From Allacma fusca (taxonomy: Eukaryota; Arthropoda; Collembola; Symphypleona; Sminthuridae), in assembly GCA_947179485.1 (NCBI GenBank), contig OX359245.1, forward strand, positions 19,703,067 through 19,767,066: 64,000 nt of DNA, in the 5' to 3' direction. Below, one piece after another: positions 1 through 10,472 of this stretch. The notes under the pieces are model-generated. The model made no database searches. It was not told where the DNA came from and saw only the letters and a program-made list of their open reading frames with translations. The translations under genes and the position numbers were made by a program. The stretch's first letter is position 1. Every line of letters begins with the position of its first letter.

Positions 1-3000
1 AGTGTCCATCATACATATTTGTGAAATGTCACCTGGGTAGTACTTTTTAGTAAAATTATAATGAAAATCATACATGTGTGCTTTGGAAATATCAAGCACA
101 GCACTACCCGACGCTATCATACTATCCAAACATATAGATAATTTGCTCATATAGAATATTACCATATCTCCACTAAACAAAATTTCCATACTCTCCAAAG
201 TTGGTTTATTTGCCCAATACTTACATTGCGCCGAACTCCGTGCAAACCGACTATTCTTATGTTTGCGTTTATCCATACACATTCTGCCATAACATACATT
301 TGGATAATATTTGAACAATTTATTTTCGTACACTGATGTTGCTATAGATCGTTGTCTAGCACAGTATTCTACATACGGTTTCATCCACTTTTTTTGCAAA
401 AATGACATAATCCTATGTACCTTTGTTATAACTATACCCAATTTCAGATATACCTTTAATGCACGGTAATGTATACCATACTTGGATTTTGGCTTTAAGT
501 CACAAATCAATTTGTCCCCCTGAAGCTGTTTAATACAAATTCCAAGTTGATGAAGTTGGTCTTGGGATTGGGGTGAAAGGTCGTCAAATTCAACATTTGA
601 CTTTTGTGGGGCAGGAGGTAATTCACTTAAATAATCATGTAATTCAGATGGTATGAAGAAATCAATTTCAAAAAAATATCCCCTTGTGTCATCGTCTGAA
701 ATAGACATTATCCAGTCTTTGATTTCGGGTATTGTCTTGTCTTTCCACTTGGACTGTTGTACCCACTCATAACCTGCATATGGTAAGCTTTGAGACATGG
801 CATAACCGTAAAGGTTTGTCATGTCCCAATACTGCAGGTAGCTGTGTGGTTTTTCAGCATCATATAATGATCCCATGTAAGGATTATTAACTTCTGCATT
901 TTTGAGACAAGTTTGAGTTATACCACCTCTTATTGTTTTTTCCAAAAATAAATACATGTCGGGCTGCTGAATTAGCTCAAATTCTGTCTTACTCATTAAA
1001 ATCGATGCATCTTTACTTAAACCTGGTAGGCTAATATAATGGGCAGGATCGACCGAAAATGCTCGAAATGTCGTTCTTCGAAATTGTTCAAACACATCGC
1101 ATAAAAGAGCAACATCTGTTAAAACATATAAATCATGGAATTCTCCCATGTTCTTTATACTAAATGCATTCCATACATTGATTGCATGTTGATATTCCTC
1201 CTCCTTAATACTTTTTTCCTTTAAAGAAGAATAAAAGTGTTCACGTGACGGTAATTTCGTTTCATTAAATTTTGAAAAATCATTCATATATTCGTAAGGA
1301 TAGTACTGTTTTTTGTATAACAGTTCCACACTTTCATTCGAAAAATCCTTGAATAATTCTTTGACAGTAACAAAAATTCCTGTCCCGTCTTTTCGAGCAG
1401 TTTCAACAATAGTTTCAAGGGATTCTGGCAAAAATTTCAATGAATCGACAAATCTTATAACATTACGCTTTTTAGTAGTTATAGATATACTTACATGCTT
1501 TTCATGAGTAAGAGGAATTGAGGTTACCTTCAAAATATCATCATTGTCAGACTTTATACCTTTAAATATAAACTGTGAATCATAGGACAAGTTGTGGAAA
1601 AAAACCGGAATGAAAAACTTCAATCTTGCATTTATGTTGCAATTTGAATGGGCAAATCCGACTAAAAGGTTTGTAATGTGATCATGATGAGTCACTTTAG
1701 TCTCATCATATTGAAATTTTTGCTTGCAAAAATAACAATTAACTGTCCTATCTCTTTCATCTTCTTGTTCTGGGGTTAAAAGGGGAGCATTTGCATTTCT
1801 TTTTTGACATTCACGTAATTCATCAAAGTACGGTTGAGTATGTTCAATTATACTTTCAATAAATTTCTCGTGAGCATCTTCCCCACGATACCTTTCCCAG
1901 TATAATATTTCTCCCAAATGATGCTTAATTACATAAGCATAACCACAAGGAAGATGCTCCGACAACTTAACTGTATTAGAAGCATGATGGAACATACAAT
2001 TGATATCCGTACAATTATCTATTTGAGGACACTGTTCCCTATGAATCGGTTTTAATATGGACTCAAAATCTGCATAAATCACAAACCATTGTGTTAATGT
2101 GCGATTAAAATCCATGAATTTGTACGTTTTACTACGAGGGAATCTTACCGACTGGGGTTTATACGTAACACATATTTCACGATGCCGTGCTAATGTTTCC
2201 GGTGTAAGAAAATGGGAAAGGCATGAGTAACAGTAAAATTTCTGTCCCGAACGAACTTTATTTACAAGTCCGGAAAGTCCACTTGTGGGATTTTCCTCAC
2301 TCTGCTTTAACAAAACATAATGATTTTGCCCATTGTGTGTTACTAGGAGCAGATCAATATGTTTGTTAGCTGTAACATTTTTACTTACATACATGGGATA
2401 TACATTTCCACGTTTCCTACTTTGTCCATATCTGGTTTTATAAACTTGACCATTTTCTTCATACCCAATAACATTTACGGAAATTTCCGGATTTGCAGCT
2501 TCAAACTTGTGAATGTGCTTTATTTTCACGGGATATTTCAAACATTCGTGATTAACTGTCTCAGAAATTTCCGTATAAGATTCAACTTTAGTTGCCTTTG
2601 CTTTACACCGTTTATTTCCTCTATATAGAGGATGAAGTTCTGCTAAAATCGAGTACAAGAAACATTTTTTATCATTGTAATTCTCTACATTAACAACACA
2701 ATGTTTCGCCTTTAGCCCTTCAGGCATTTCAAAATAGGTACTGTCTCCTCCACTTAATGGGTTAAATGGTACAGTACTAAATGAAAACTCGGTGATTTTT
2801 AAAATACACCAGTTACTTGACCTTGTAGTAAGTGTGTCCACATCATCTGACATTTTTTTGCACATTAGATCAATTGTTGAATTGATCATGCATTCATCTA
2901 AAATCTTGTGGCACATTGAGTTGATAAAAAATGTTTCTCGAATATTGTTCTCTGCAAATGGTTTCTCCATCAAGATTTTACTGTGGGCAAAAAATGAGCT

Positions 3001-3440
3001 ACTCTGTTTTTCCCTTAAAATTTTCTTCATTGAATCCCTTAGAATATTACGAATTGTTGAAAAGAGACCACTAATTGACATAAATTCATGGCTTCCTATC
3101 GATAACATATACTCCTGACATGTTTCAAAAGCATTGGCTTTCAATAAAAACCTTAATCCTAATTCATTATTATTATTATTATTATTATTATTACTAAAAC
3201 TTGGATTCCCTCCAGTTTGTGTATTATTAGTTTGATTGTCATAATAGACTGACCTATGTATATTAAACTTGTGAATATCTAAATCTGCTCTTGTTTGGAA
3301 TTGAATACCACATAACGTACAAAATCGTTGTCTGTATTGTTGAATCTGGTGTGTGAGCTGCTCCTCAAAGTCTATTTGCTGTGGTTGCTGCAGATGTTGA
3401 TGCTGTGCTTGCTGAGATACATCACCTTCACTTTCTTGCT
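1..3440 (-). CDS. Protein-primed family B DNA polymerase (Polinton/adintovirus-like), partial, cut by the window edge
   Basis: One open frame of about 1,146 codons runs on the minus strand from a splice acceptor at 3441-3442 to base 1. Near the N-terminus is a C2H2 finger (FCTLCG...H-x4-H, about 3280-3345), then a nine-asparagine run encoded by an (ATT)n tract. Zinc-knuckle-like Cys/His clusters follow (CYSC...HREIC near 2190-2230; CYFC...HH near 1685-1740). The exonuclease motifs are YADFES (D codon 2068-2070), FHNLSYDSQF (about 1570-1596) and TDVALLCDVFE (about 1087-1120). The palm motif A is YWDMTNLYGYAM (about 795-830). The IRGGI signature sits near 920-935, motif B near 285-320, and motif C begins at the last codons (MMDT). 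This order and spacing are those of protein-primed B polymerases of Polintons/Mavericks and related viruses. Motif B reads N-V-C-Y-G where relatives usually have N-S-x-Y/F-G. No in-frame stop was found, so the element may be young or the frame selected. The true 5' start is uncertain. Confidence 0.92.
3166..3192. repeat. (ATT)n microsatellite inside the polymerase frame
   Basis: A pure trinucleotide tract falls in frame within the polymerase exon and encodes nine consecutive asparagines on the minus strand. Being a multiple of three, it does not break the frame. Confidence 0.9.
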
Positions 3441-3553
3441 CTATTTCATGTAAAAAGATAAATAAAATAATAATCATTAGAATATTAACAAATACGTAAA
3501 CATTATCACAAATATAAAACATATGCTCCCTATTTTTCAAATTAATTTCTTAC

Positions 3554-4976
3554 CTAACATTCGTCCTCGTCCGAGCTGTACACTATGATCCTCTTTCTCA
3601 GCTTTCTCAATCTCATGATAGATGTTTTGAGTTCCTGATACTCCGAGTCCTCGCTCGACGGAATTTCCTCCGTTGAACAATCCTGGTTCTGTGGGTTCAC
3701 GTCTTTGATTTCCATTCCCGTGACCATATCCGTACGGGGGCATGATCCGGATTCGCTTGCATTCTCCTCCTCCGTCTTTTCCATCTTTGAAGACATTTCG
3801 TCGTCCGATATGTCTATGACTTCTACTTGTGGAAGATTTGGGGCATTGTGATCCATTGAGGGTGGTGCCAATCTGTCCACTTGAATCTCTTGTTGTGGAA
3901 TTACTTCCATGGCCTGTCCCGGCTGTTCCATTGCGCCAAAAGCTACATCCTGGTTGTTCATTACTATGGCCTGCATTTCCTCGTTGTCCAAAATCGCCTC
4001 TGCAATGTCCTCTGGTAATATTGGGGACAGTTCCGGTTCCTGTTGCATTTCTAAAAAATCATCCTGTTCGTATGCTCCATATTTCGTTTTAGCTATATAA
4101 ACACATGCCAGTGTAAGCAAGCATTTCTAATATTATCTCTGCATGTAACATAATATGGGATTTCGCAATGCTCACCTTCTTTCTGTGTCATCCAGTTCCC
4201 AGGAGTATTTGGTGGAGCAGATGGATTAAATTCCTCTCGTTGCAGACTGCATGATGGGATTGCACAATCCTCGCTACTCTGACCAACTACAATCAATATA
4301 CGCTTATATTATACTTATACATACATAAATCAAAAGTAACATCACATACCATATATATTGATATTAGAAACTTACGTAATTTGTGAGAGCTAATGTTTCC
4401 ATCTGTCATCTGATCCCTCACGTTATTGTTCACACTCAAAACTGATTCATCTACAATTTTACAAAATTTCAACAATAATTCAAAATTTGGAAATATCTTT
4501 CTCAAGCACCGTATTCCTTTCATTTTTTGCATTTCGTTGATCTCACAAATGAAAATAAGTTTACCTGCCACATTTGCAGTACTAGCAGAAATTGTCTGCG
4601 TCTCATCTCCATTTACAGGCACAGCATGGCTATCCTTTCCGTTTTCATTCATTCCATTTTTCTTTCCACTCCCTGAACTACTTTGACATACTTCCTCCAT
4701 CTCCATATTACTTTGCCCGTCATTTTTCTCCTCCACATCTGACATAAAATCACAACAAAAAACGATATATGTACAATCCTCTTTCAATGCTTATAAATAT
4801 ACACCATTAGGCAATTATTTTTTTTTTGACAATTATTTAGGCAATTAGTTTCATGTTAAAAATAGTATACCTATCCAAGGATTCTTTTCAAACACTTCAC
4901 ACCAGTCGATATGATACTGATCATTATGATCATCTAAATTATCGTAGCTTCTACCACAAACACTGCACGAATACAT
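3554..4976 (-). CDS. Five-exon gene for an acidic protein with an N-terminal C2H2-like finger, unknown function
   Basis: The exons are 4871-4976, 4565-4738, 4376-4450, 4176-4286 and 3554-4092, all with GT-AG borders. Every junction is phase 1, so the frame is continuous. The start at 4976 begins MYSCSVCGRSYDNL, a C-x2-C...H-x4-H finger-like motif. The middle is Ser/Asn/Glu-rich. The last exon is acidic and carries VEVIDISDDE, which fits a SUMO-interaction motif, ending in SSDEDEC and a TAG whose G is the last exon base before a consensus donor GTAAGA. I do not recognise the family. It sits directly upstream of the polymerase frame on the same strand and is probably part of the same element or transcript. 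A host gene next to an insertion is the alternative. Confidence 0.62.
3555..4054 (-). other. Second open frame overlapping the last exon, in phase with the polymerase exon
   Basis: The last exon of the acidic gene is also open in a second frame for about 500 bases, between a TGA near 4056 and the donor at 3553. The product would be Gly/Arg/Ser-rich, with an internal ATG at 3743 (MPPYGYGHGNG). At the donor this frame ends with one base (G). The polymerase exon at 3440 begins AG, giving GAG and then the polymerase frame, so this frame rather than the acidic one splices in phase into the polymerase. How a ribosome would enter it is not visible: internal initiation, an unseen splice site or frameshifting are all possible. 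Confidence 0.45.
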
Positions 4977-5274
4977 TATAATGCAGAAAAACCACAACAA
5001 TTCACAATAAGAAAATGTTTGATACAGGCAATTATGATAAAGAAAGACCCTCTTGGATTATCTCACTTTGACTATGATTGCACGACTGAGATCGAATGCT
5101 CCAGACAATGGTGCCTGCGAGTCGTCAGTCTCATTGAATAATCAGGGTGTCATATTTCCTAATGCAAGTACTCATCCCTAATATTATCCCTGGTTCATTA
5201 TTCCTCTTGTCTTAACTCTGACTACTTTTCCTCATTTGCCTGTCTCATTTTTGAAATCATCCCCAAATCTTAGA
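4977..5274. promoter_or_regulatory. Short divergent intergenic region, likely bidirectional promoter
   Basis: Only about 300 bases separate the start codon of the minus-strand acidic gene from that of the plus-strand 386-aa gene. No repeats were found. A TCAGTC initiator-like hexamer lies near 5128. Divergent transcription from one short region is typical of compact viral or viral-like elements, but here it is inferred from layout only. Confidence 0.4.
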
Positions 5275-6736
5275 ATGGCGCAAATTCAAGTATTGCAACG
5301 GTTTGGTAAGAACTTTACCGGTCGAGTTGTGGAATTTATGCCAAGTTCTATTGTTGAAGTGAATACCGGTCCAGATCTTAACCTTTACGCGAGGCAATGT
5401 GAGGATTTAATCTTCTGTGGCAAGCAATTCATCTACCAAGAGGCAATGGATCATCCGAGATCATTCTGGATTGCACCTGTTTTTCGTACCGGTATTTATA
5501 ACATCAATACTGGAAAAGCAGTGTCAAAACATCCACCGTACCCCATACTTTTCCGTCTTCTTGCTGACTGGGAAATCCAATCCCACTGTTTTGAAAAGTG
5601 GATGGAAGACGCGAGGATCCTGACTGCAAATGAATGCCAAGGCGAAGGACTTCAACTAAGGAACCCTACGCTATTATTGTCTTCTTTCGTGTGTTCCCCA
5701 CAATCTTTGTAAGGATTTTCGTTATTTACATAAATCATAATTTGTGACACATTTAGTTGTTCTCTGAGAAAAAAAACTGTTGTTTATGTAAATGCTGATA
5801 AAATGTACAATGAGAAAGAAAAAAAGTGAAATAATATACTAATTATGTTAATATATTATATATTTTAGCCACTATTCCTTCCCTGGGGAGATACACACGT
5901 CAATTCTGCATACTTCTGTCGAGTGTCCATATTGTCTGGAATTGCCTGATCAAGGAGGAGTAGCTCCCACCGTACCGTTTAGATGTAGAAGAGCAAAGAA
6001 CTTTCAGTTGACCTTCCATCCCTCTGGATCCTACGAACGTGCATTCGTACACTATAAGAACTATCTCAAACAAACTACGATCGGGATTGTACCAGTCACT
6101 ACTGTTAACATGGCATCTCGTACCAAGATACTAGAGATTATGCAAGTTGCAGCAAACGTGATCATGAGTATGCATCAAACCTATCCCAACTTTGGGGCAA
6201 TCCAGTTCAACTTCAATTCTTTGATGACCGGACCTGATGGAAACTTGCATAACACAGAATTAGAAGACAACAGCTACACTCCTATGGGTCATCAGATTCC
6301 TGTCTACTACTTGCTGGCCTACCTGTACCGGTTCGTTTATCACATAATACAACGTGAGCGTGAGGGAGTTTCTTACCAATATCCTTGTTTGGCTGTGGTT
6401 TGGGAACTCAAAACTCCAGCGTAAGATTTTTTTTTAAACTACGTTAGTATTTCGTTTAATTATTGTATGTGTGATAATGTATGTATGAATATTAAAATTA
6501 ATGAGAATTTGAGTAATCGAAGTAATTTGAATAATTTAAAACTTTATTTTATTACCCTTAGGACGTGTCCAGCGGAGGCAAAACTACGAATTCAGCAGTT
6601 TGGGGATCGTTTCATTGGTCTTGGGAGTTCTCCGGAAACACGGTTCACTTTACCAGAGAAACAGTTTATGGTGGAATACATCCGTCAAAATGGGTATAAT
6701 TTGGCCCTTCTTAGAAGAAATCATATCTTTGAATAA
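5275..6736 (+). CDS. Three-exon gene, 386 aa, unknown protein with a CPYC motif
   Basis: The exons are 5275-5708, 5869-6420 and 6562-6736. The introns are GT-AG, 160 and 141 bases, both phase 2, and the joined frame is 387 codons including TAA. The start is the ATG at 5275 (MAQIQVLQRFGKNF); a slightly longer in-frame extension has no ATG. AATAAA follows at 6772. The protein has no signal peptide or clear membrane segment. A Cys pair (VECPYCLEL) opens exon 2, followed by a basic stretch (FRCRRAKNF), then a mixed hydrophobic region (PVYYLLAYLYRFVYH). I do not recognise the family. Its place about 300 bases from the polymerase-side gene suggests it belongs to the same virus-like element, perhaps as a structural or replication accessory protein, but this is inference. 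Confidence 0.7.
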
Positions 6737-7558
6737 TTCATGGAAAATGATTTGCAATTTTGAACTAATGAAATAAACTTCCTTAGTTCCTGAATTTATG
6801 TTCATTGGATTATTAACTTTTCCACATATTACATGTAGACACTATCATAAGATTTGTACGAATAGTAGTATTCCTCCACATTTGAATTATTTTCCTGGTT
6901 CATTTTATTCTGATACATAAAGTTGCACGATTTCATCCATTTCTGCATTTATTTGTAATTTGGAACTTCACTGTAATTTACTCCATGGTAATTTGCATTT
7001 AATAGGAAATTCTGAGTTTAAACTAAATGTACTTTTCCTCTTCCTTTAAATTATTATATCATAGAAATTACGCTCACTTTCTGATTCTCCTACTCATAAT
7101 ACATACTATCGGATCATAATTCATTCACTTAGGAACATGAAAGAATGAATAATTATTACTGATTTGCTCTTGCATTCTTCATATTAATCTTAATTTACAT
7201 TTAATTTCATTAAATATACACTTTCCTTCCCTATGCTAGTATCCCAGGATTAATTTTCCATAATTAAAAAATTCCGTACTTAATTGTCACTTAATTGTCA
7301 CTTAATTGCAATTAATTAACACCTAATTGCAATTGATAGTTAATTGAATTGATGTACATACGTTATCTAATACATACATCATCTTATCCGATCTTGTCAT
7401 ATCATCTCACAATATGACATATGTAGTCAATCATTGCATCACAATGGCTACCCACGCCAAATCTGGGCGCCAAAAACTAAAACTCACGTGTACTTTATCT
7501 CCACTCGAGTCACCTGTGAATTCCTTGTATACTGTTCCCAGGTGTTTCACGTGTTATC
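6737..7558. promoter_or_regulatory. Intergenic region with polyA signal and two CACGTG E-boxes before the next gene
   Basis: AATAAA at 6772-6777 ends the upstream gene. Two palindromic CACGTG sites lie at 7485-7490 and 7548-7553, 63 bases apart and just before the ATG at 7559, with CACCTG and CAGGTG between them. Clustered E-boxes suggest control by bHLH factors. Between about 6800 and 7440 I see only AT-rich sequence with short TTAATTG-type repetition. Confidence 0.35.
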
Positions 7559-8292
7559 ATGGAAGAGTTTTTTGATCAGTGGAGGGAACAAGGTAGCCGC
7601 AGGAGCGCGTTAGGTGAATGGTTTGAAAATATTCGTAGAAGATACATTGCTTCACTCGAGGACACGTTTCTGTACAGCAGATTCCTGGAACTACCTGTTG
7701 GACATGGACCTAGCAAGTACATGGTTCGCTTTCAGAATGGATTAAAGGATCCTGAAATTCAAAAGGCCTTGTTCGTTATTATTCTTCCCAATTCCTTACG
7801 TTATCGACTTCGTATGGGAATTCTCGTGTTGAACTTGACTGATGGAAATTTTCACTACTATGGTCCTCTTGTCAACAATTTTGTCAAACGACATGTTTCA
7901 AGTTTTGCCAGATTCCTGACGACTCTGAAAGTCAGAGGATTGAACAACTATAAAGACGTCCATATCACTTATTACTTTCAAAAGCAAAAACTTTTCCCGA
8001 GGTAAGTTCACACACTTCCATTCTCAATTTTTCACTAATAATCCCTAAAAATATTAAGGAATATTTACTTAGGCTTCTATTTGGTCTTATTTGCAGAATG
8101 GTGAATTTGGGAGGTCCTGTTACAGCGTATTTCCTACGATTGCACTTGCTGAAGGACAATGTGAACTTTCCGGACACTGAAGATGAGCTCTGGGACGATT
8201 TGTACAAGTTTCTTGAAAATGAGGCTTTTTCTTTAAAACTGGAGAAGGTCTGCAATTTTGATCAAAGTCGACTGGCTTATCGTATTCGCTGA
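7559..8292 (+). CDS. Two-exon gene, 212 aa, unknown protein
   Basis: The exons are 7559-8001 and 8097-8292, joined by a 95-base GT-AG intron (phase 2) with a strong AG|GTAAGT donor. The ATG at 7559 opens MEEFFDQWREQG. The protein is basic in its first half and rich in Arg, Phe and Leu (RRRYIASLED; LPNSLRYRLRMGILVLNL), with an acidic stretch near the C-terminus (PDTEDELWDDL). It ends RLAYRIR before TGA. AATAAA is at 8360-8365. No signal peptide or known catalytic motif is seen and I do not recognise the family. It has the same orientation, intron size and polyA layout as the 386-aa gene, which suggests both belong to the element carrying the polymerase. Confidence 0.66.
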
Positions 8293-9080
8293 GGAGACAC
8301 TGACGTATTTTTCTATTTTTCTATTTTTCTATTGAATTTTATATATATATTATGAGATTAATAAAGAAATTTGTACTTACTTACTCTTACTTTTGCTTTG
8401 AACGCGTGGAAACTTTTGACAGTTGGGGAAAAGTTGGGCATGTGATTTGTCGTGTAAGTAGGTTTCAATCCACTCTCCTTCTTCACAAGCTTCTTCTCTG
8501 CGCGTGTGCCAAGTGTGCAACATATATGTAGGTATATGCATGTAGGAGATACGTACGTACGTAATTAATACATTAGGCTGTCCTATACACAGCTGTCTGG
8601 GCAAATGTATAGGACAGCCCGAACACATGGGCTGTATATGTCATCTCTCTAGCATGGCCTGTATCCAGCAGCCATTGGATGTATTCTACTATTATGATTA
8701 TTATTAGTCTTTATTTTCAGTGTCAAGGATATTAATATAAGTGATGGTCGTCATTCCAGATACCAGAATTCATGTAGGTTACAATACGGTCCAATAATAT
8801 TCTGAGTCGTATACACCAGTTACATACAGCTAAATATGTGAGGTATCAGATGTACATACGTTTTACAAGAATATGAAACAGTAAAGGTACATTCACGTCG
8901 GAGTTCACAAGGCACCATTGAATAAATATCATTTTAACATAGCTTAGTTAGATTTGAGAAGAATCCAGATTCATTTCTACATTATTCATCAAATTGTCCA
9001 ATCCACCTGGCTCGAGAACAATGCTGCGGCATCTCGGAGGATGGGAGAAACTTTACACGGAATTGACATTTGGTAGGTCA
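8293..9080. other. Non-coding stretch after the element-like genes
   Basis: No gene was seen. It holds a polyA signal, short ACGT and ATAT runs and the hairpin described separately. The right border of the putative element could lie here, but no terminal inverted repeat can be assigned without the left part. Confidence 0.6.
8576..8619. repeat. Perfect 14-bp inverted repeat with 16-base loop
   Basis: GGCTGTCCTATACA at 8576-8589 is exactly complementary to 8606-8619. It lies just downstream of the 212-aa gene's polyA signal. It may be a transcript hairpin or the footprint of a mobile element. Confidence 0.8.
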
Positions 9081-9600
9081 ATTTACCTTGGTCATCCAGG
9101 ACCTTACACTTCTCGAAGCAGATCCCTTTGAGTTAATGGCAAGGACAGGAGATAAGACGTCCTTATTCAAGTCTAAGGGACGCAGGAACACTGGGCATTC
9201 CAGAATTTAATATCTTACATGACTTGTATAATATTAATAACAAAATCAGTACTATTAATGGCAAAACAAAGAAAATTTACTTCCGTTGCGGAGTGATGCA
9301 AGGTGCTCCTACTTCCCCGTGGATATATAACAGCAGTTGATGATGAAGTAGAAGAACTAAATGAAGCCTCAATTAAATCTGAATACGGTTTTGAACTTCA
9401 TCCTGCATGCAGTAAAGAAACTTCTAAATTTTGCTGACGATTTGCAACTATATGCCAAATGTCGTTATTCGTCTATAATCTTAAGTTAATCATTTCTGGG
9501 ACTCTATGAACAATTGGGGCTTAGTATTAATGCTAATGCAGTTTACTAAGCAAAATACAAAATCCAAAATAATGCTTAAAAAACTTACTAAAAGGGTCCA
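9080..9600 (+). pseudogene. Reverse transcriptase fragment of a non-LTR retrotransposon
   Basis: Translation shows RT pieces in order: a stretch reading LRDAGTLGIPEF near 9165-9210, then IYFRCGVMQGAPTSP at about 9276-9320 (the G-V-x-QG-x-P block), then NFADDLQLYA near 9428-9460 in a different frame (the catalytic ADD box). Frameshifts separate the blocks and no long frame remains, so it is dead. The 5' and 3' limits are approximate. Confidence 0.7.
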
Positions 9601-10472
9601 AAAGGTACCTATGTAGTACGGGATTACCGGATTTACCCAAAAAACAAACCAATTTTCAAAATTTTGATTTTAAGAAAAAAATCTACACAAGTATCTTATT
9701 ATTACTTTCTGTCCGTTTATTTAAAGTTTCGCACGTTCATAGTTCAATGGCCTCACACAACGCTCAAAAGGTGGCATGCCAAGCACTCCTTTTTATTACC
9801 TAGCACTACCTGTCCGTTCATTTAAAGCGCTACTCAATAATAAGTAATAACTACGCACGATTTACGCATACAACAAGTCTCTACGACAGGTCTTGAATCG
9901 TAAGCCATTTAGCTTTTAACTTCTTCTCTCACACAACCACCTCTCCAAGTAATTGTGCCTTTAAAGCACAGGGCTTTTACTAGTAAATATTTAAACACCA
10001 ATATCGAGGCCCTCAAGATTTTTAAATCTAGCGCCGGAATGGTCTAGGTAGGCAGGGATTGGTGGTTAGGTATCGGTTAAGGTCTGGTGGTATTAGGAGT
10101 GGGAAAACCGGGAGAATTTTCCGAAATCAAGAACCAGGCGTGAAGACATCGGAACCAACCGCTAAGGTGGTGGATTGCAGAATAAGCGCGAGTTTCCAGA
10201 TGTAAATTAGGAAGGCAGATTCTCGAACTTCGCTTAGGGTCACACAAGTCAGTCAGTACGGTCCAAATAAAGCCTTCCAAGAGTGGTGGTTAGCGATTAG
10301 TCAAAAAACGGAGGCTACTGTACATTTCAACATTGGAATGAGCGGCAAAAGAACCATAGCTACCTACAGAAGCCAAGAAATGTAAATTCAAAATATATAC
10401 GAACATAAACAATACCCGGTTGTTGTAAAGTAAAGTAGGCATTTGGTTATCAAAACCCATTTTTACTCAAGG
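9601..10472. other. No recognisable gene
   Basis: Mixed sequence between two retroelement relics. It could include a decayed 3' region of either one. I see no open frame worth naming. Confidence 0.5.

Noticed and set aside
2792..3118. 108-codon plus frame, and other plus frames in 1-3400
   Set aside because: They are antisense shadows of the intact polymerase frame.
1..8365. Terminal inverted repeats of the polymerase-bearing element
   Set aside because: The left end is outside the window, so no pairing can be tested; the 14-bp hairpin at 8576 cannot be called a terminus on its own.
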